A DNA stretch of 59,906 nt from Rhodospirillaceae bacterium (GTDB lineage Bacteria > Pseudomonadota > Alphaproteobacteria > Rhodospirillales > JABHCV01), in NCBI GenBank assembly GCA_018662005.1, contig JABJHA010000039.1:1-59906 (forward strand). The letters are read 5' to 3'. Positions 23,952 to 32,817 of this stretch are shown here, piece after piece; the first letter of the stretch is position 1, and each line of letters opens with the position of its first letter. The position numbers and the translations under genes are program-made. The notes beneath the pieces were generated by a model. It had not been told where the DNA came from and ran no database searches. It saw only the letters and a program-made list of their open reading frames with translations.

Positions 23952-25122
23952 GAACGCGGATTGACTTCAAACCGCGAAGGCCAAGCAAGACAACCACTGT
24001 CATCACCACGGCCCCACCGAAGTAAGGCCAGTCCATACCCAGCATTGAGAACATGAGCCCGGCCCAAGCCGGCCCTATGACCCGGGCCATGGTCGTTGCC
24101 GAACGCCCAACCCCCATGACCCCGCCTTGCTCGCTTGAGGCAACCTGCAGGGAAATGAGACTGTTCAGTGATGGCGTGATGATGCTGAACCCGTAAGCGA
24201 CGATAACCATGGCGCCCAGCAAGGTGGCAAGGGAATTGGTGAACGGGATTAATAACATGCCAAGGGCCAGTGCGGAAGCGCCCTGGATTACCAGATTGGT
24301 TTCGCCAAAACGTTTGGCCAACCTTCCGACAAGACCGCCCTGCACCAGTGCTGCGAGAATGCCGACAAAGGCGAACAGGTAGCCGTTTTGTTGTGGTCCC
24401 CAACCCATGCGCCGTTCAGACCACATGGCGAAGGTTGTTTCCATGCCGGCAAAAACAAAGGTCGCCAGGAAGGACAGGCCGATCAACAGACCGACGCCGG
24501 GTTTGGCAAGGGCGCTTTTAAATTGCTGGCGGCGGTTTTTGGCAGGCATCTCGGCAATCCGTTTACGGATCTCATCTGACAGGGATTCTTTAAGCAGGAA
24601 AAAGGCCATGGTCAGGGCAATGGCGGACAAGCCCGCAGCGGCCAGTGATGGCGTTCGGTAATCCGCGTTCAGCGGATCGGGGCCAGCAAGAATCCCGCCG
24701 ATGGCAGGACCTGCGATAAAGCCAAGGCCAAAGGCGGCGCCGATGACGCCCATGCCCTTGGTGCGGTTTTCAGGTGTTGTGATATCGGCGACGTAGGCGA
24801 AGGCGGTTGAAATGTTGCCTGCCATGAAGCCGCCCAGGGCACGCGCCAGAAATAACATCCATAATGAATTGGAAAATCCCAACAGCACATAGGATGCGGA
24901 AGCCCCGGCCAACGTGATCAATAAAACCGGGCGGCGACCAATACGATCACTGGCGCGACCCCAAAAAGGGGCGGCGATAAACTGGGTCAGCGAATAGGAC
25001 GCCATCAAAAGGCCGATCACGGCCGGACTGGCATCGAAATGCTCGCCAAAGAACGGCAGCAGCGGAATGATGATTCCGAAACCGACAAGATCAATAAAGA
25101 CAATAAGAAACAAGGTCAGCAT
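23938..25122 (-). CDS. MFS drug-type efflux transporter (TetA/TCR family)
   Basis: The 394-residue protein has 12 predicted membrane helices and the MFS loop 2-3 motif GRASDRIGRRPVLL (about residues 55-68). The N-terminal block LFLIVFIDLVGFGIIIPLLP is typical of the TetA/DHA1 group, as is GxxxGPAIGG (motif C) near residue 135. It exports a small molecule by proton antiport; it could confer drug tolerance but the substrate is unknown. No TetR-type regulator is adjacent. The gene is convergent with cyaY and overlaps it by 14 bases. Confidence 0.87.
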   Translation of the reverse strand: MLTLFLIVFIDLVGFGIIIPLLPFFGEHFDASPAVIGLLMASYSLTQFIAAPFWGRASDRIGRRPVLLITLAGASASYVLLGFSNSLWMLFLARALGGFMAGNISTAFAYVADITTPENRTKGMGVIGAAFGLGFIAGPAIGGILAGPDPLNADYRTPSLAAAGLSAIALTMAFFLLKESLSDEIRKRIAEMPAKNRRQQFKSALAKPGVGLLIGLSFLATFVFAGMETTFAMWSERRMGWGPQQNGYLFAFVGILAALVQGGLVGRLAKRFGETNLVIQGASALALGMLLIPFTNSLATLLGAMVIVAYGFSIITPSLNSLISLQVASSEQGGVMGVGRSATTMARVIGPAWAGLMFSMLGMDWPYFGGAVVMTVVVLLGLRGLKSIRVPKKT

Positions 25123-25198
25123 ATGGATAAAGCAATCCTGGGAACTTCAGCGGAGGGCTAAATGAAAGGATAGAAGGGGGGTTGTCAATGATCAGATT

Positions 25199-26371
25199 TT
25201 AACGCTGCGTCATTTTCATTTCGATGCGGCGGTTACGGCGGTTGGCGACTTCGTCAGTGGCATGGTCAAGCGGGCGGAATTCGCCAAAGCCGGCTGCGGC
25301 CAGGCGGTCGGCAGAAATCCCCTCGGCGATCAGGAATTTGACCACCGATATGGCGCGAGCCGCAGAAAGCTCCCAGTTGGACGGGAATTTCCAGTTTGAT
25401 ATGGGAACGTTGTCCGTATGCCCGTCGATGCGCAGTATCCAGTCAATGTCGTCCGGAATGCGGGTCATGATATCGCGCAACGTTGCTGCCAGCTGGCGTA
25501 GCTGGTCTTGCCCTTCTTCACCAAGTTCAGCTGATGCAGAGGCGAACAGAACCTCCGACTGGAAAACAAAACGGTCACCGACAACTCTGATTCCGGGCTG
25601 GTTACCCAGCACCTCGCGCAAACGACCAAAGAATTCAGAACGATATCGCGACAGTTCCTGAACCTTGGTGGCCAGCGCCGAATTTAGGCGTTTGCCAAGA
25701 GACGAAATCTGTACGCCACGGTCCTCGGCCTTTTGTTCGGCGACTTCCAGGGCTTCGGAAATACGCGCCAATTGTTCGCGTAGAGCGGCCATTTGACGAT
25801 TGGCCAGGGCAACCTGGGCACGGGCGCTTTCGGCAATGTTGCGTTCCTTGGCGACATCCTTGTCCTTGTCCCCCAACTTCGTGGACATGTCCGTAATCTT
25901 GGTTTCCATCTCTTCGCGCAAAGCTTTCAGCGCGGCGATGTCGTTTGTCAGTTTAACCAGTTCCTGAATTTTGGTTTCGATGGTTTCCTTGTCGGCTTCA
26001 ATGACGGCAAAGGAGTCGGTCAGTTTTGCCGACAGGCTTTCGGCCTGCTGGGTTATCGCCGACAGGGATGTTTTGAGATTGTCGCGGCTAATAAGGGACG
26101 CCTGCAAGTCGTCGGTCATGGTTGCGATATTCAGGCGCATGTTTTCATTGGCCTTGCGTTCAAGCGACAGAAGATCACTCATATCGGTAATTTGGATCTG
26201 CAATTTACGCAAGGCCGCGTCACGGCCTGATAGCGCCTCACCAAGGAAGAACTGGGCCAGCACGAAGATCATCAGCAGGAAAATGATGACCATCAGCAAG
26301 GTTGCCAGGGCATCGACAAAACCGGGCCAGATGTTGGTGCTTCGTTGGGCGCGGCGGGCGAGGGTGGTCAT
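25199..26371 (-). CDS. MotB-like protein with OmpA peptidoglycan-binding domain
   Basis: The 390-residue protein has one N-terminal membrane helix (about 15-43) starting WPGFVDALATLLMVI, with an Asp at about position 20 where MotB has its proton-carrying Asp. A long coiled coil follows (about 50-245), then an OmpA/MotB-type domain (about 265-385) with RIDGHTDNVPI and NWELSAARA. The family couples proton flow to a force or gating event. The coiled coil is longer than in flagellar MotB, and no flagellar gene is nearby. It follows the MotA-like gene by 13 bases, so the two form one unit. Confidence 0.85.
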   Translation of the reverse strand: MTTLARRAQRSTNIWPGFVDALATLLMVIIFLLMIFVLAQFFLGEALSGRDAALRKLQIQITDMSDLLSLERKANENMRLNIATMTDDLQASLISRDNLKTSLSAITQQAESLSAKLTDSFAVIEADKETIETKIQELVKLTNDIAALKALREEMETKITDMSTKLGDKDKDVAKERNIAESARAQVALANRQMAALREQLARISEALEVAEQKAEDRGVQISSLGKRLNSALATKVQELSRYRSEFFGRLREVLGNQPGIRVVGDRFVFQSEVLFASASAELGEEGQDQLRQLAATLRDIMTRIPDDIDWILRIDGHTDNVPISNWKFPSNWELSAARAISVVKFLIAEGISADRLAAAGFGEFRPLDHATDEVANRRNRRIEMKMTQR

Positions 26372-26384
26372 GTCACGCTACCCG

Positions 26385-27533
26385 TTACCCGTCCTTGGTC
26401 GCGGCGATGGTGCGGGCGAGCAGTTTGATTTCGCTGCGTAGCTGCGAAATGATGTCTTCGCGTCCGCTGCCTAATTCTTCCACAAGGCGCGCCATGTAGA
26501 CATCAAGATTGCGGATATGACTGCGGGTCGCTTCATCCAGACCGCCGCTTGAACCACCCAACGAACCGCTGTTTTCAGCCAATCTGGCCAGGATCGGTTT
26601 CATCTCAAGCTGGCTTTCGGCCAGTTTCATCATCAACGCCTGTTCAGTGCGCATGTGATCGCTAAGGGTGCCCATTTTCTCACCGACCGCCATCAGGGTG
26701 TTGTTCGCCGAAATCCGGCTTTCCTCGCCCCTGCTGATGGTCCGTTGCAGGCTTTCAAGACTTTCGGCCGTCTGTTCGAGAAGCGCCTGAACATAAGCCG
26801 GAACGGACTGGTCGCCTTCGCCGCTGGCAGAGAGCGCACCACTGGACAGGCGGGTCAGGCTGGATAGCCATTCTTCAAGGTCATTATAGAAGCGGTTCAG
26901 GGCTTGTCCGGCTTGAAGATCAAGAAACCCCAGCACCAGTGACCCGGCCAAACCGAACAGGGATGATGAAAATGCCGTGCCCATGCCGGTCATGGGAGCT
27001 TGCAGACCATCTTTCAAATCCGCAAAGACGGCTGAAGTATCGGCATTGATGCTCAGGTTGGCAATAACGTTACCAATGGAAGCAACGGTGCCCAGCAATC
27101 CCCAGAAGGTGCCTAGAAGGCCCAGGAAGATAAGCAACCCGATTGTATAGCGTGACAGGTCGCGGGATTCATCGAGCCTGGAATAAATACCATCCAGCAG
27201 GGAGCGCATGGAAAGCGCGGACAGACTTAAATGATCGCGATTGCGCTCGCCCAGCATTGTCGCCATCGAGGCCAGCAGACGCGGTTGGCTGCTTTGCGAT
27301 GTGGCCTGACCGTTCTGACGGAACGTTTCAATCCACGAAACTTCCGGATAGAGCATGATGACCTGACGGAAATTATAGATCACGCCAAGGACAAGAACCC
27401 CGATGATTAACCCGTTTAAGGGGGCGTTGGCCATGAAAGCGCCTTGCAGGGGCTCAAACAGAAAAGCCGCGACAGCCATGACGGCTATCAGGAACAAAAC
27501 CATTCTAAGAAGAAAGCGCCGCGGGTTGGTCAT
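26385..27533 (-). CDS. MotA/TolQ/ExbB-like proton channel subunit with long cytoplasmic tail
   Basis: The 382-residue protein has membrane helices at about 10-28, 37-55, 128-150 and 176-200. The conserved part GLLGTFWGLLGTVASIGNVI and MGTAFSSSLFGLAGSLVLGFLD has the Thr and Gly/Ala pattern of MotA/TolQ pore helices. After residue 205 it is helical, with a Ser/Gly patch (about 330-340) and a coiled C-terminus. It is expected to form a pentameric stator around two copies of the MotB-like partner. It is larger than ordinary TolQ/ExbB and differs from the separate tolQ of this window. Confidence 0.85.
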   Translation of the reverse strand: MTNPRRFLLRMVLFLIAVMAVAAFLFEPLQGAFMANAPLNGLIIGVLVLGVIYNFRQVIMLYPEVSWIETFRQNGQATSQSSQPRLLASMATMLGERNRDHLSLSALSMRSLLDGIYSRLDESRDLSRYTIGLLIFLGLLGTFWGLLGTVASIGNVIANLSINADTSAVFADLKDGLQAPMTGMGTAFSSSLFGLAGSLVLGFLDLQAGQALNRFYNDLEEWLSSLTRLSSGALSASGEGDQSVPAYVQALLEQTAESLESLQRTISRGEESRISANNTLMAVGEKMGTLSDHMRTEQALMMKLAESQLEMKPILARLAENSGSLGGSSGGLDEATRSHIRNLDVYMARLVEELGSGREDIISQLRSEIKLLARTIAATKDG

Positions 27534-27581
27534 GGTCGGAGAACTCTCCTTAACTTATGTACCAGATGTATTTGGAGATAA

Positions 27582-27598
27582 AAATCGTGACGATTTTA
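27582..27598. terminator. Small bidirectional hairpin between the OmpA-like and MotA-like genes
   Basis: AAAATCG and CGATTTT pair across a 3-base loop, ending in T/A-rich sequence on both strands. It could attenuate transcription going from the OmpA-like gene into the MotA-like gene. Confidence 0.4.
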
Positions 27599-27604
27599 AG
27601 GCGT

Positions 27605-28528
27605 TCATCGCTCCGCTACGTTCAGATCGACACGGTTGATGGGTTCTTCAGTTGTTTTATTGCCCAGTGCCCGTACATCGATGCGGGTGCTTCTGACACC
27701 GCTTTCAATCAGGAAAGAACGAACCGCAAGCGCCCTGGAAAGTGACATTCTGCGGGCCAGACTCGATGACAGAGACGGGCCGCCAGCATAGGCCATCAAT
27801 TGCAGGCGTACGCTTTCCTGTCCCTTCATCTTATTGGCCAACGCGACCAATCCGTCTTTTGCGGCTGCCGGAAGTTTTGTCTGATCGCCGGTAAAGGTGA
27901 CTCGCAAGGCCTGTCCCGGGCCCATTGCCGATGTTGCCGCTGGCACTGCCGCTTGCTCTGTGGCGACAACCTTTTCCGCTTTCGGTTCTGGCGGCGGGGC
28001 CGGTGCTTTTGGTGCCTCAACCTTGGCGACTTTCGGGGCTGGTTCGACAACGGGTGCTGGCGGCGGCGCTTTTTTGACTTCCGGTGCGGCTGCTGGCGTT
28101 ATTGCCGGTTTCGCCGGGGCGGCAAGTTTGACAGGTGCCGGTTCTGGTGCTGTTTTAACAACCGGGGCAGGGGCTTGTTTCTTGGCGGCACTTTGAACAG
28201 CTTTTTGTTTCTTCGGCAAGACCAGAGTTTTTCCGCTGACTGTCGGAACATGAAGCATGGACGTTGGCGCCTGACTGCCCGGCATGATCAACTTGATACC
28301 AGACCCACCACCAAAAACGGTGGCCTCTGCACCGGTTGCCGGCTTGTAGCCGCCATTATCGATGACACTCAGGTCTACCGTTACATTTGGATGGGAGAAA
28401 TCCATGTAGGTATCTTGCTGAGCCGTGGCGATGGCTGAACTTGCAAGAACCAGTGAAAAAGCCGTCAGCGCGCCCGTGATGACAGGACGTGCGCTGGTAA
28501 ATTGAGAATTGTTTTGAAATAAGTCCAT
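27605..28528 (-). CDS. Periplasmic OmpA-like protein with Pro/Ala-rich linker
   Basis: The protein (about 307 residues from the ATG at 28528) starts with a signal peptide (cleavage probably after SSAIATA near residue 36), a short domain with VTVDLSVIDNGG, a long Ala/Pro/Lys linker (about 110-200), and an OmpA-like C-terminal domain (LRVTFTGDQTKLPAAAKDGLVALA, in two parts, then RRMSLSRALAVRSFLIESGVRSTRIDVRALGNK). The linker could span the periplasm. The start is uncertain, since no strong ribosome-binding site is seen. It precedes the MotA-like and MotB-like genes by 71 bases, and I infer that all three act together on the cell wall. Confidence 0.78.
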   Translation of the reverse strand: MDLFQNNSQFTSARPVITGALTAFSLVLASSAIATAQQDTYMDFSHPNVTVDLSVIDNGGYKPATGAEATVFGGGSGIKLIMPGSQAPTSMLHVPTVSGKTLVLPKKQKAVQSAAKKQAPAPVVKTAPEPAPVKLAAPAKPAITPAAAPEVKKAPPPAPVVEPAPKVAKVEAPKAPAPPPEPKAEKVVATEQAAVPAATSAMGPGQALRVTFTGDQTKLPAAAKDGLVALANKMKGQESVRLQLMAYAGGPSLSSSLARRMSLSRALAVRSFLIESGVRSTRIDVRALGNKTTEEPINRVDLNVAER

Positions 28529-28646
28529 GATGCGTCTGATATACCGCCCGTTGCTGGCTTTGCCCAAATTATATTCTGTCAAGATAACCAAGCGTGGCTC
28601 GTGGCACAACCATTTTACCGGGTAAGCTCAACGCCTTGCGGGTTTT

Positions 28647-29441
28647 TTAAGTGGCGTTCTTAATCAGTTTGCCCAAGGGCACGTGAAGTTGGTCGTTGGC
28701 GGCCAGAATAGAGCCGCTCTCCAGCATCTTGCCCTTGCCGTCAATCTCGGTGACGTATCCACCCGCCTCGCGGACAATGACGATACCTGCGGCTATGTCC
28801 CAGGGGCTTAAGCCGGTTTCCCAAAACCCTTCATAGCGCCCGGCGGCAACGTATGCCAGGTCGAGCGCTGCCGATCCAAACCGGCGCACCCCGCAGGAGA
28901 CGGCCATCACCGCTTCAAGTTGTTTAAGGAACAACGGATGGTCGCGTGCGCCCATGAAAGGAATGCCGGTGGCGAACAGGGCCTCATCCATGGCGTTGCG
29001 TCCCGAAACCCGGATGCGCCTGTCATTGAGGTGCGCCCCCTGGCCCTTTTCGGCCCAGAACATTTCATCATGGACGGGTTCATAAATGACCCCGGCGAAG
29101 GGTTCGTTATCACGCTGCAAGCCAATGGAGATGGCGAAGTGCGGCAATCCGTGCAGGAAGTTGGTGGTCCCGTCCAGGGGATCGATGATCCAGCAGTTGG
29201 AACTGTCGGAGCCAACAATCTCGCCGGATTCTTCCATCAGGAAGGAATAATTAGGCCGCGCCTTCTTCAACGCGTAGTGCAGGGTGTCTTCGGCGGTTTT
29301 ATCGGCCGAACTGACGAAATCTGCAGGGCCCTTACGCGCCACTTGCAGGTTTTCAACTTCGCCAAAATCGCGCAGAAGTTTGCGCGACGCCTTCTGGGCC
29401 GCGGCGATCATCACATTTACCAGGGCGGAACGGTGGGCCAT
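28647..29441 (-). CDS. suhB: Inositol monophosphatase family protein
   Basis: The 264-residue enzyme has the metal-binding motifs of the family: EES (about 80), WIIDPLDGTTNFLHGLP (about 95-112) and SPWDIAAGIVIVREAGG (about 208-225). It hydrolyses inositol-1-phosphate and similar phosphates with magnesium; in E. coli SuhB also acts in rRNA antitermination. It begins 6 bases after efp on the same strand, an arrangement common in alphaproteobacteria, so it probably shares the efp transcript. Confidence 0.92.
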   Translation of the reverse strand: MAHRSALVNVMIAAAQKASRKLLRDFGEVENLQVARKGPADFVSSADKTAEDTLHYALKKARPNYSFLMEESGEIVGSDSSNCWIIDPLDGTTNFLHGLPHFAISIGLQRDNEPFAGVIYEPVHDEMFWAEKGQGAHLNDRRIRVSGRNAMDEALFATGIPFMGARDHPLFLKQLEAVMAVSCGVRRFGSAALDLAYVAAGRYEGFWETGLSPWDIAAGIVIVREAGGYVTEIDGKGKMLESGSILAANDQLHVPLGKLIKNAT

Positions 29442-29447
29442 CAGTTG

Positions 29448-30017
29448 TTAATCTTTCGCTCGCTCGACATATGAAGCATCAGCGGTGTTGACGACGATGC
29501 GGGTGCCTGTCCCGATATGGGGCGGAACCAGTGTTTTGACACCGTTTTCAAGAACCGCCGGTTTGTATGATGAAGACGCCGTCTGTCCTTTGACGACGGC
29601 ATCGGCCTCCGTTACTTCAAGGGTGACATGGTCGGGCAACTGAACGCCAATGGGATCGTCTTCATGACTTTCAACAGCGACGATCATGCTTTCTTGCAGG
29701 AAAGCGATCTGTTCTTCACCGATCAGCTCGCGGTTTAAGGTGATCTGTTCGTACGTTTCGTTATCCATGAATGTGTACATGTCGCCATCGGCGAAAAGGT
29801 ACTGGTAGTCCTTCTGGTCAAGGCGTGCCCGCTCGACTGTTTCCGAAGAACGGAAACGTTCGTTAAGCTTGGTTCCATCGCGTACGCCGCGCAATTCCAC
29901 CTGCAGGTAAGCCCCGCCTTTACCTGGCTGTGTGTGCTGGATTTTCACTGCCCGCCACAGGCGTCCCTGATGTTCAATCACCATACCGGGACGAACGGCA
30001 TTTCCATTAATTTTCAT
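29448..30017 (-). CDS. efp: Elongation factor P
   Basis: The 189-residue, three-barrel protein relieves ribosome stalling at polyproline. Visible are the N-terminal [16 protein letters not shown], the loop PGKGGAY with Lys33 as the site for modification, and the C-terminal [16 protein letters not shown]. Lysine at this place suggests beta-lysylation by EpmA/EpmB rather than rhamnosylation, which uses arginine; neither epm gene is in the window. TolA and the OmpA-like protein of this window hold long proline-rich stretches that would need EF-P. Confidence 0.96.
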   Translation of the reverse strand: MKINGNAVRPGMVIEHQGRLWRAVKIQHTQPGKGGAYLQVELRGVRDGTKLNERFRSSETVERARLDQKDYQYLFADGDMYTFMDNETYEQITLNRELIGEEQIAFLQESMIVAVESHEDDPIGVQLPDHVTLEVTEADAVVKGQTASSSYKPAVLENGVKTLVPPHIGTGTRIVVNTADASYVERAKD

Positions 30018-30092
30018 AATTTCGGACCATCTTTTGACTGTAAGGCGCGGAAGCTATCAGGTTGCCCTGTATGAAGCAATGGCACAGGTTTT

Positions 30093-30740
30093 TTAAGGAT
30101 CGACGGGCGTTTTCTTAAACAGCCTGTTGAAGGCGACGACGGCTTGTTCCGGTCCTTCCGGGTAATCCCAAACCCCGGCGACGACGGCCAGGAAATCTGC
30201 CCCGGCGCTAATCAGGGGCTGGCAGTTTTCAACACTGATGCCACCAATGGCGACGACCGGCACGGTCATGTCTTTGCTCCACCAGTTGAGGATTTGCGGA
30301 TCCGGGTGGGCTTTCGGTGTTTTTGTTGCGGTCGGGAAAAAGGCGCCGAAGGCGACGTAATCGGCGCCTGCTTCAGCGGCCTCCATGGCCAGATGTCTGG
30401 AATCATGGCAGGTGACACCGATGGTGGCGTTATTCCCGATGGCCTCACGGGCTTCTTCGTAGGTGGCGTCCTGCTGGCCCACATGAACCCCGTCGCAACC
30501 GGTCTTGGCGGCAAGGGCCGGGTCATCATTGAGCAAAAATGCGACACCGCGTTCCTGGGCGATCGGCTTTAAGGCATCGATGGCGCGGATGATGTCTTCT
30601 TCTACCATGTCTTTGAGGCGCAGTTGCAGGCAGGCGACACGACCGGCGTCCAGAGTGCGTGCCAGAATGTCGGGAAAGACGGACAGGTCGAGTTTTGGTG
30701 GCGTGATCAGGTATAACTGTGTGCGGTTGAAATCAGTCAT
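30093..30740 (-). CDS. thiE: Thiamine-phosphate synthase
   Basis: The 215-residue TIM barrel joins HMP-pyrophosphate and thiazole phosphate to thiamine phosphate. Recognised parts are QLRLKD (diphosphate site), FLLNDDPALAAKTGCDGVHVGQQD (in two blocks), GVTCHD, YVAFGAFFPTATK and PVVAIGGIS. The start at 30740 gives a 4-base overlap (ATGA) with the unknown gene upstream. No TPP riboswitch pattern was seen before this operon. ThiD is encoded far away, at 53.6 kb. Confidence 0.92.
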   Translation of the reverse strand: MTDFNRTQLYLITPPKLDLSVFPDILARTLDAGRVACLQLRLKDMVEEDIIRAIDALKPIAQERGVAFLLNDDPALAAKTGCDGVHVGQQDATYEEAREAIGNNATIGVTCHDSRHLAMEAAEAGADYVAFGAFFPTATKTPKAHPDPQILNWWSKDMTVPVVAIGGISVENCQPLISAGADFLAVVAGVWDYPEGPEQAVVAFNRLFKKTPVDP

Positions 30741-31147
30741 TGCGGCAGTTCCTTGAGCCATGCGCGACAGGCGGCGGCGGGGTTGTTCATGTCGTACAGA
30801 TCAAGTTCATCACCAGTTTCGGTATAGACCGTGGCCCCGCGCTGACCTGCGATATCGGCAAGTTTTTCAGACAATTCCCGGCCGTTGGATATGCGCACCA
30901 CTTTAATGCCGTGCCTGAGTGCCCCCAATGCCAGTCCCGGATCGTCTCCACAATCGAGAACGGCCTGGAAATCGGCGTCCGGGAAACTTTCTGCGGCTTG
31001 CGCGACAATGTCCCGAAAGACAGTTGCACCAAGGGTTGCCGCCGCCCCGGCAGGGCTGATCAGGGTGACCCGGGCACCAACGTCAACAGCCGCCTCTAGG
31101 GCCGCCTGGGCGTGTTCCAGTGAGTGAATAATGATGGCGTTGCTCAT
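30737..31147 (-). CDS. Conserved hypothetical protein coupled to thiE
   Basis: The 136-residue protein begins MSNAIIIHSLEHAQAALEAA and has an alternating strand/helix pattern, with GARVTLISPAGAAATLG, a DCGDDPGLALGALRHGIKVVRI segment (two blocks) and a final DELDLYDM. This looks like part of a TIM barrel or Rossmann-like fold, but I do not recognise a family with a known function. It overlaps thiE by 4 bases and starts 45 bases after the phn permease gene. The context suggests that it is part of one transcript with thiE. Confidence 0.65.
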   Translation of the reverse strand: MSNAIIIHSLEHAQAALEAAVDVGARVTLISPAGAAATLGATVFRDIVAQAAESFPDADFQAVLDCGDDPGLALGALRHGIKVVRISNGRELSEKLADIAGQRGATVYTETGDELDLYDMNNPAAACRAWLKELPQ

Positions 31148-31192
31148 GATGGCGTAGACATAGGATGGTTGTGTGAAAATGCCAAGGGGGGA

Positions 31193-32005
31193 CTAGCTGA
31201 TTTTCTGGCGCACACCGGCGGAAATAAATTCACTAATCACCACGACGAAGAAAACTGAAACCAGCATCAGCGAGACTTCCCGCCAGGCGAACAGGTTGAT
31301 GGAAGAATAGAGCTGGATGCCGATGCCGCCAGCGCCGACGAAACCCAGAACCGTGGACTCCCGTATGTTGATGTCCCAGCGATAGATGGTGGTGCCGTAA
31401 ATCACCGGCAGAACCTGGGGCAGGATACCGATCCACAACACCTGCAGGCGCGAAGCGCCGGTGGCTTTGATGGCTTCCACCGTTCCCTGATCAATTTCCT
31501 CGATGGCTTCGGCCGTAAGCTTGCCCATGAAACCAATGGAGCGGAAGGCGATTGCCCAGATGCCGGCCATCGGACCGGGACCGAAAATGGCGACGAACAA
31601 TAATCCCCAGACCACGGTATTAACCGAGCGCGAGGTGACCAGGATCAGGCGACCGATAAACCATGTCACGGAGTTGAAAGTCGTGTTGCGGGCCGCCAGG
31701 AACGCCACAGGAAAGGCGATCGCGATGGTCGCCACGGTGCCCAGGGTGGCGATGTGGATGGTCTCAATCAGCGGTTCGTAGAGTTTGTCCAGAAAATCCA
31801 GATCGGGCGGCCACATGCGAACCCCCAGATCCAACGCCTGCACATGGGCGTCGAGAAAATAAATCCACGGGATATCCAGGTTGCTAACCGACCACACGGC
31901 GACGAAGATGATGCTGACATACCAAATGTAGCGGATCAGTGTTTGACGTGGATTAAAGCGTTGCCAGACTTCCGGATATTTCCGCACATGTTCTTCCAGG
32001 GTCAT
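31193..32005 (-). CDS. phnE: Phosphonate-type ABC transporter permease (second PhnE)
   Basis: The 270-residue membrane protein has about six hydrophobic helices and the binding-protein-dependent permease loop GTVEAIKATGASRLQVLWIGILPQVLPV (split by the EAA consensus EAxxATGA). The end IRESTVLGFVGAGGIGIQLY is typical of PhnE permeases. It pairs with the other PhnE in the membrane to carry a phosphonate, phosphite or related oxyanion. Its start overlaps the stop of the other permease gene by 4 bases. Confidence 0.88.
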   Translation of the reverse strand: MTLEEHVRKYPEVWQRFNPRQTLIRYIWYVSIIFVAVWSVSNLDIPWIYFLDAHVQALDLGVRMWPPDLDFLDKLYEPLIETIHIATLGTVATIAIAFPVAFLAARNTTFNSVTWFIGRLILVTSRSVNTVVWGLLFVAIFGPGPMAGIWAIAFRSIGFMGKLTAEAIEEIDQGTVEAIKATGASRLQVLWIGILPQVLPVIYGTTIYRWDINIRESTVLGFVGAGGIGIQLYSSINLFAWREVSLMLVSVFFVVVISEFISAGVRQKIS

Positions 32006-32817
32006 CGCAGGCCGCTCCGTACCCAGTTTGAGAAAATCTCACCAAGGAAAACGATGCTGACGATGACAATCAAGATGGCCAGACTGAAATCATAGTCGTA
32101 ACGGCTGAAGGTGGCGGCCAGGACCTGCCCGATGCCGCCGGCCCCGACGATGCCGACGACCGTGGAATGGCGAATATTGGCGTCGAGGCGATAAATGGAG
32201 ACACCCATATAGCGCGGCAGGGCTTGTGGCGAAATGCAGTAAATCAACAGCTTGGGAAAGCTGGCTCCGGTGGCGCGCACCGCCTCAATCTGACCCGGAG
32301 GCATGTTCTCGATGTCTTCGGCCAGCATTTTCGAAATGAAACTGGCCGATGCCACGACCAGGGTCAGCACACCGGCCAGCGGGCCGAAACCGAATATCTT
32401 GACGAAGAAAATTGCGATGATGATCTCGTGGAAAGTGCGCGATAGAACGATAATCGCGCGCGCCACAAGGTAGACTGGCCGGGGCACCAGATTGGAAGCG
32501 CCGCATAAACCCAGCGGAATAGCGATGATCATGCCGAAGAAGCTGGCGGCGAAGGCCATCTGGACGCTTTCTATCATTCCCTTGACCAGCAACTCCCAGC
32601 GGGTGAAATCGGGCGGCACCATGCGCGAGAACATGTTGGCGGCCCGTGTCAGGCCACTGGACATGCGATGCCAGTTGAAGTCCAGGGTGCTCATGGAGAA
32701 AAAAAGGTAGGCCACGGCTATGACCACAAGTCCGTAACGCCAATAAGGATTTTCAACCAGTTTTATGGTGTGCCACTCGCCCGGCGCAGTATCCTGATTT
32801 TCAGTTCCGCTCGTCAT
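32002..32817 (-). CDS. phnE: Phosphonate-type ABC transporter permease (first PhnE)
   Basis: The 271-residue paralogue of the next gene has the same EAA loop ([24 protein letters not shown]) and PhnE ending [19 protein letters not shown]. Having two PhnE genes implies a heterodimeric pore. Its start overlaps the phnC stop by 4 bases (ATGA), and its stop overlaps the other permease start in the same way, so the three genes are tightly coupled. Confidence 0.88.
   Translation of the reverse strand: MTSGTENQDTAPGEWHTIKLVENPYWRYGLVVIAVAYLFFSMSTLDFNWHRMSSGLTRAANMFSRMVPPDFTRWELLVKGMIESVQMAFAASFFGMIIAIPLGLCGASNLVPRPVYLVARAIIVLSRTFHEIIIAIFFVKIFGFGPLAGVLTLVVASASFISKMLAEDIENMPPGQIEAVRATGASFPKLLIYCISPQALPRYMGVSIYRLDANIRHSTVVGIVGAGGIGQVLAATFSRYDYDFSLAILIVIVSIVFLGEIFSNWVRSGLR

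Noticed and set aside
25199-27533. Zorya-type anti-phage defence system (ZorA/ZorB-like pair)
   Set aside because: Neighbours lack ZorC, ZorD or ZorE-type genes; the flanks are an MFS pump and suhB, and the third gene is an OmpA-like exported protein.
27800-28438. Cys/Arg/Phe-rich frame opposite the OmpA-like gene
   Set aside because: The composition is the reverse-strand reading of the Pro/Ala linker codons, so it is not a real protein.
30740-31192. TPP riboswitch for thiE
   Set aside because: The leader of the thiE-linked gene is only about 45 bases and lacks the CTGAGA and ACCTGATC-type conserved segments.
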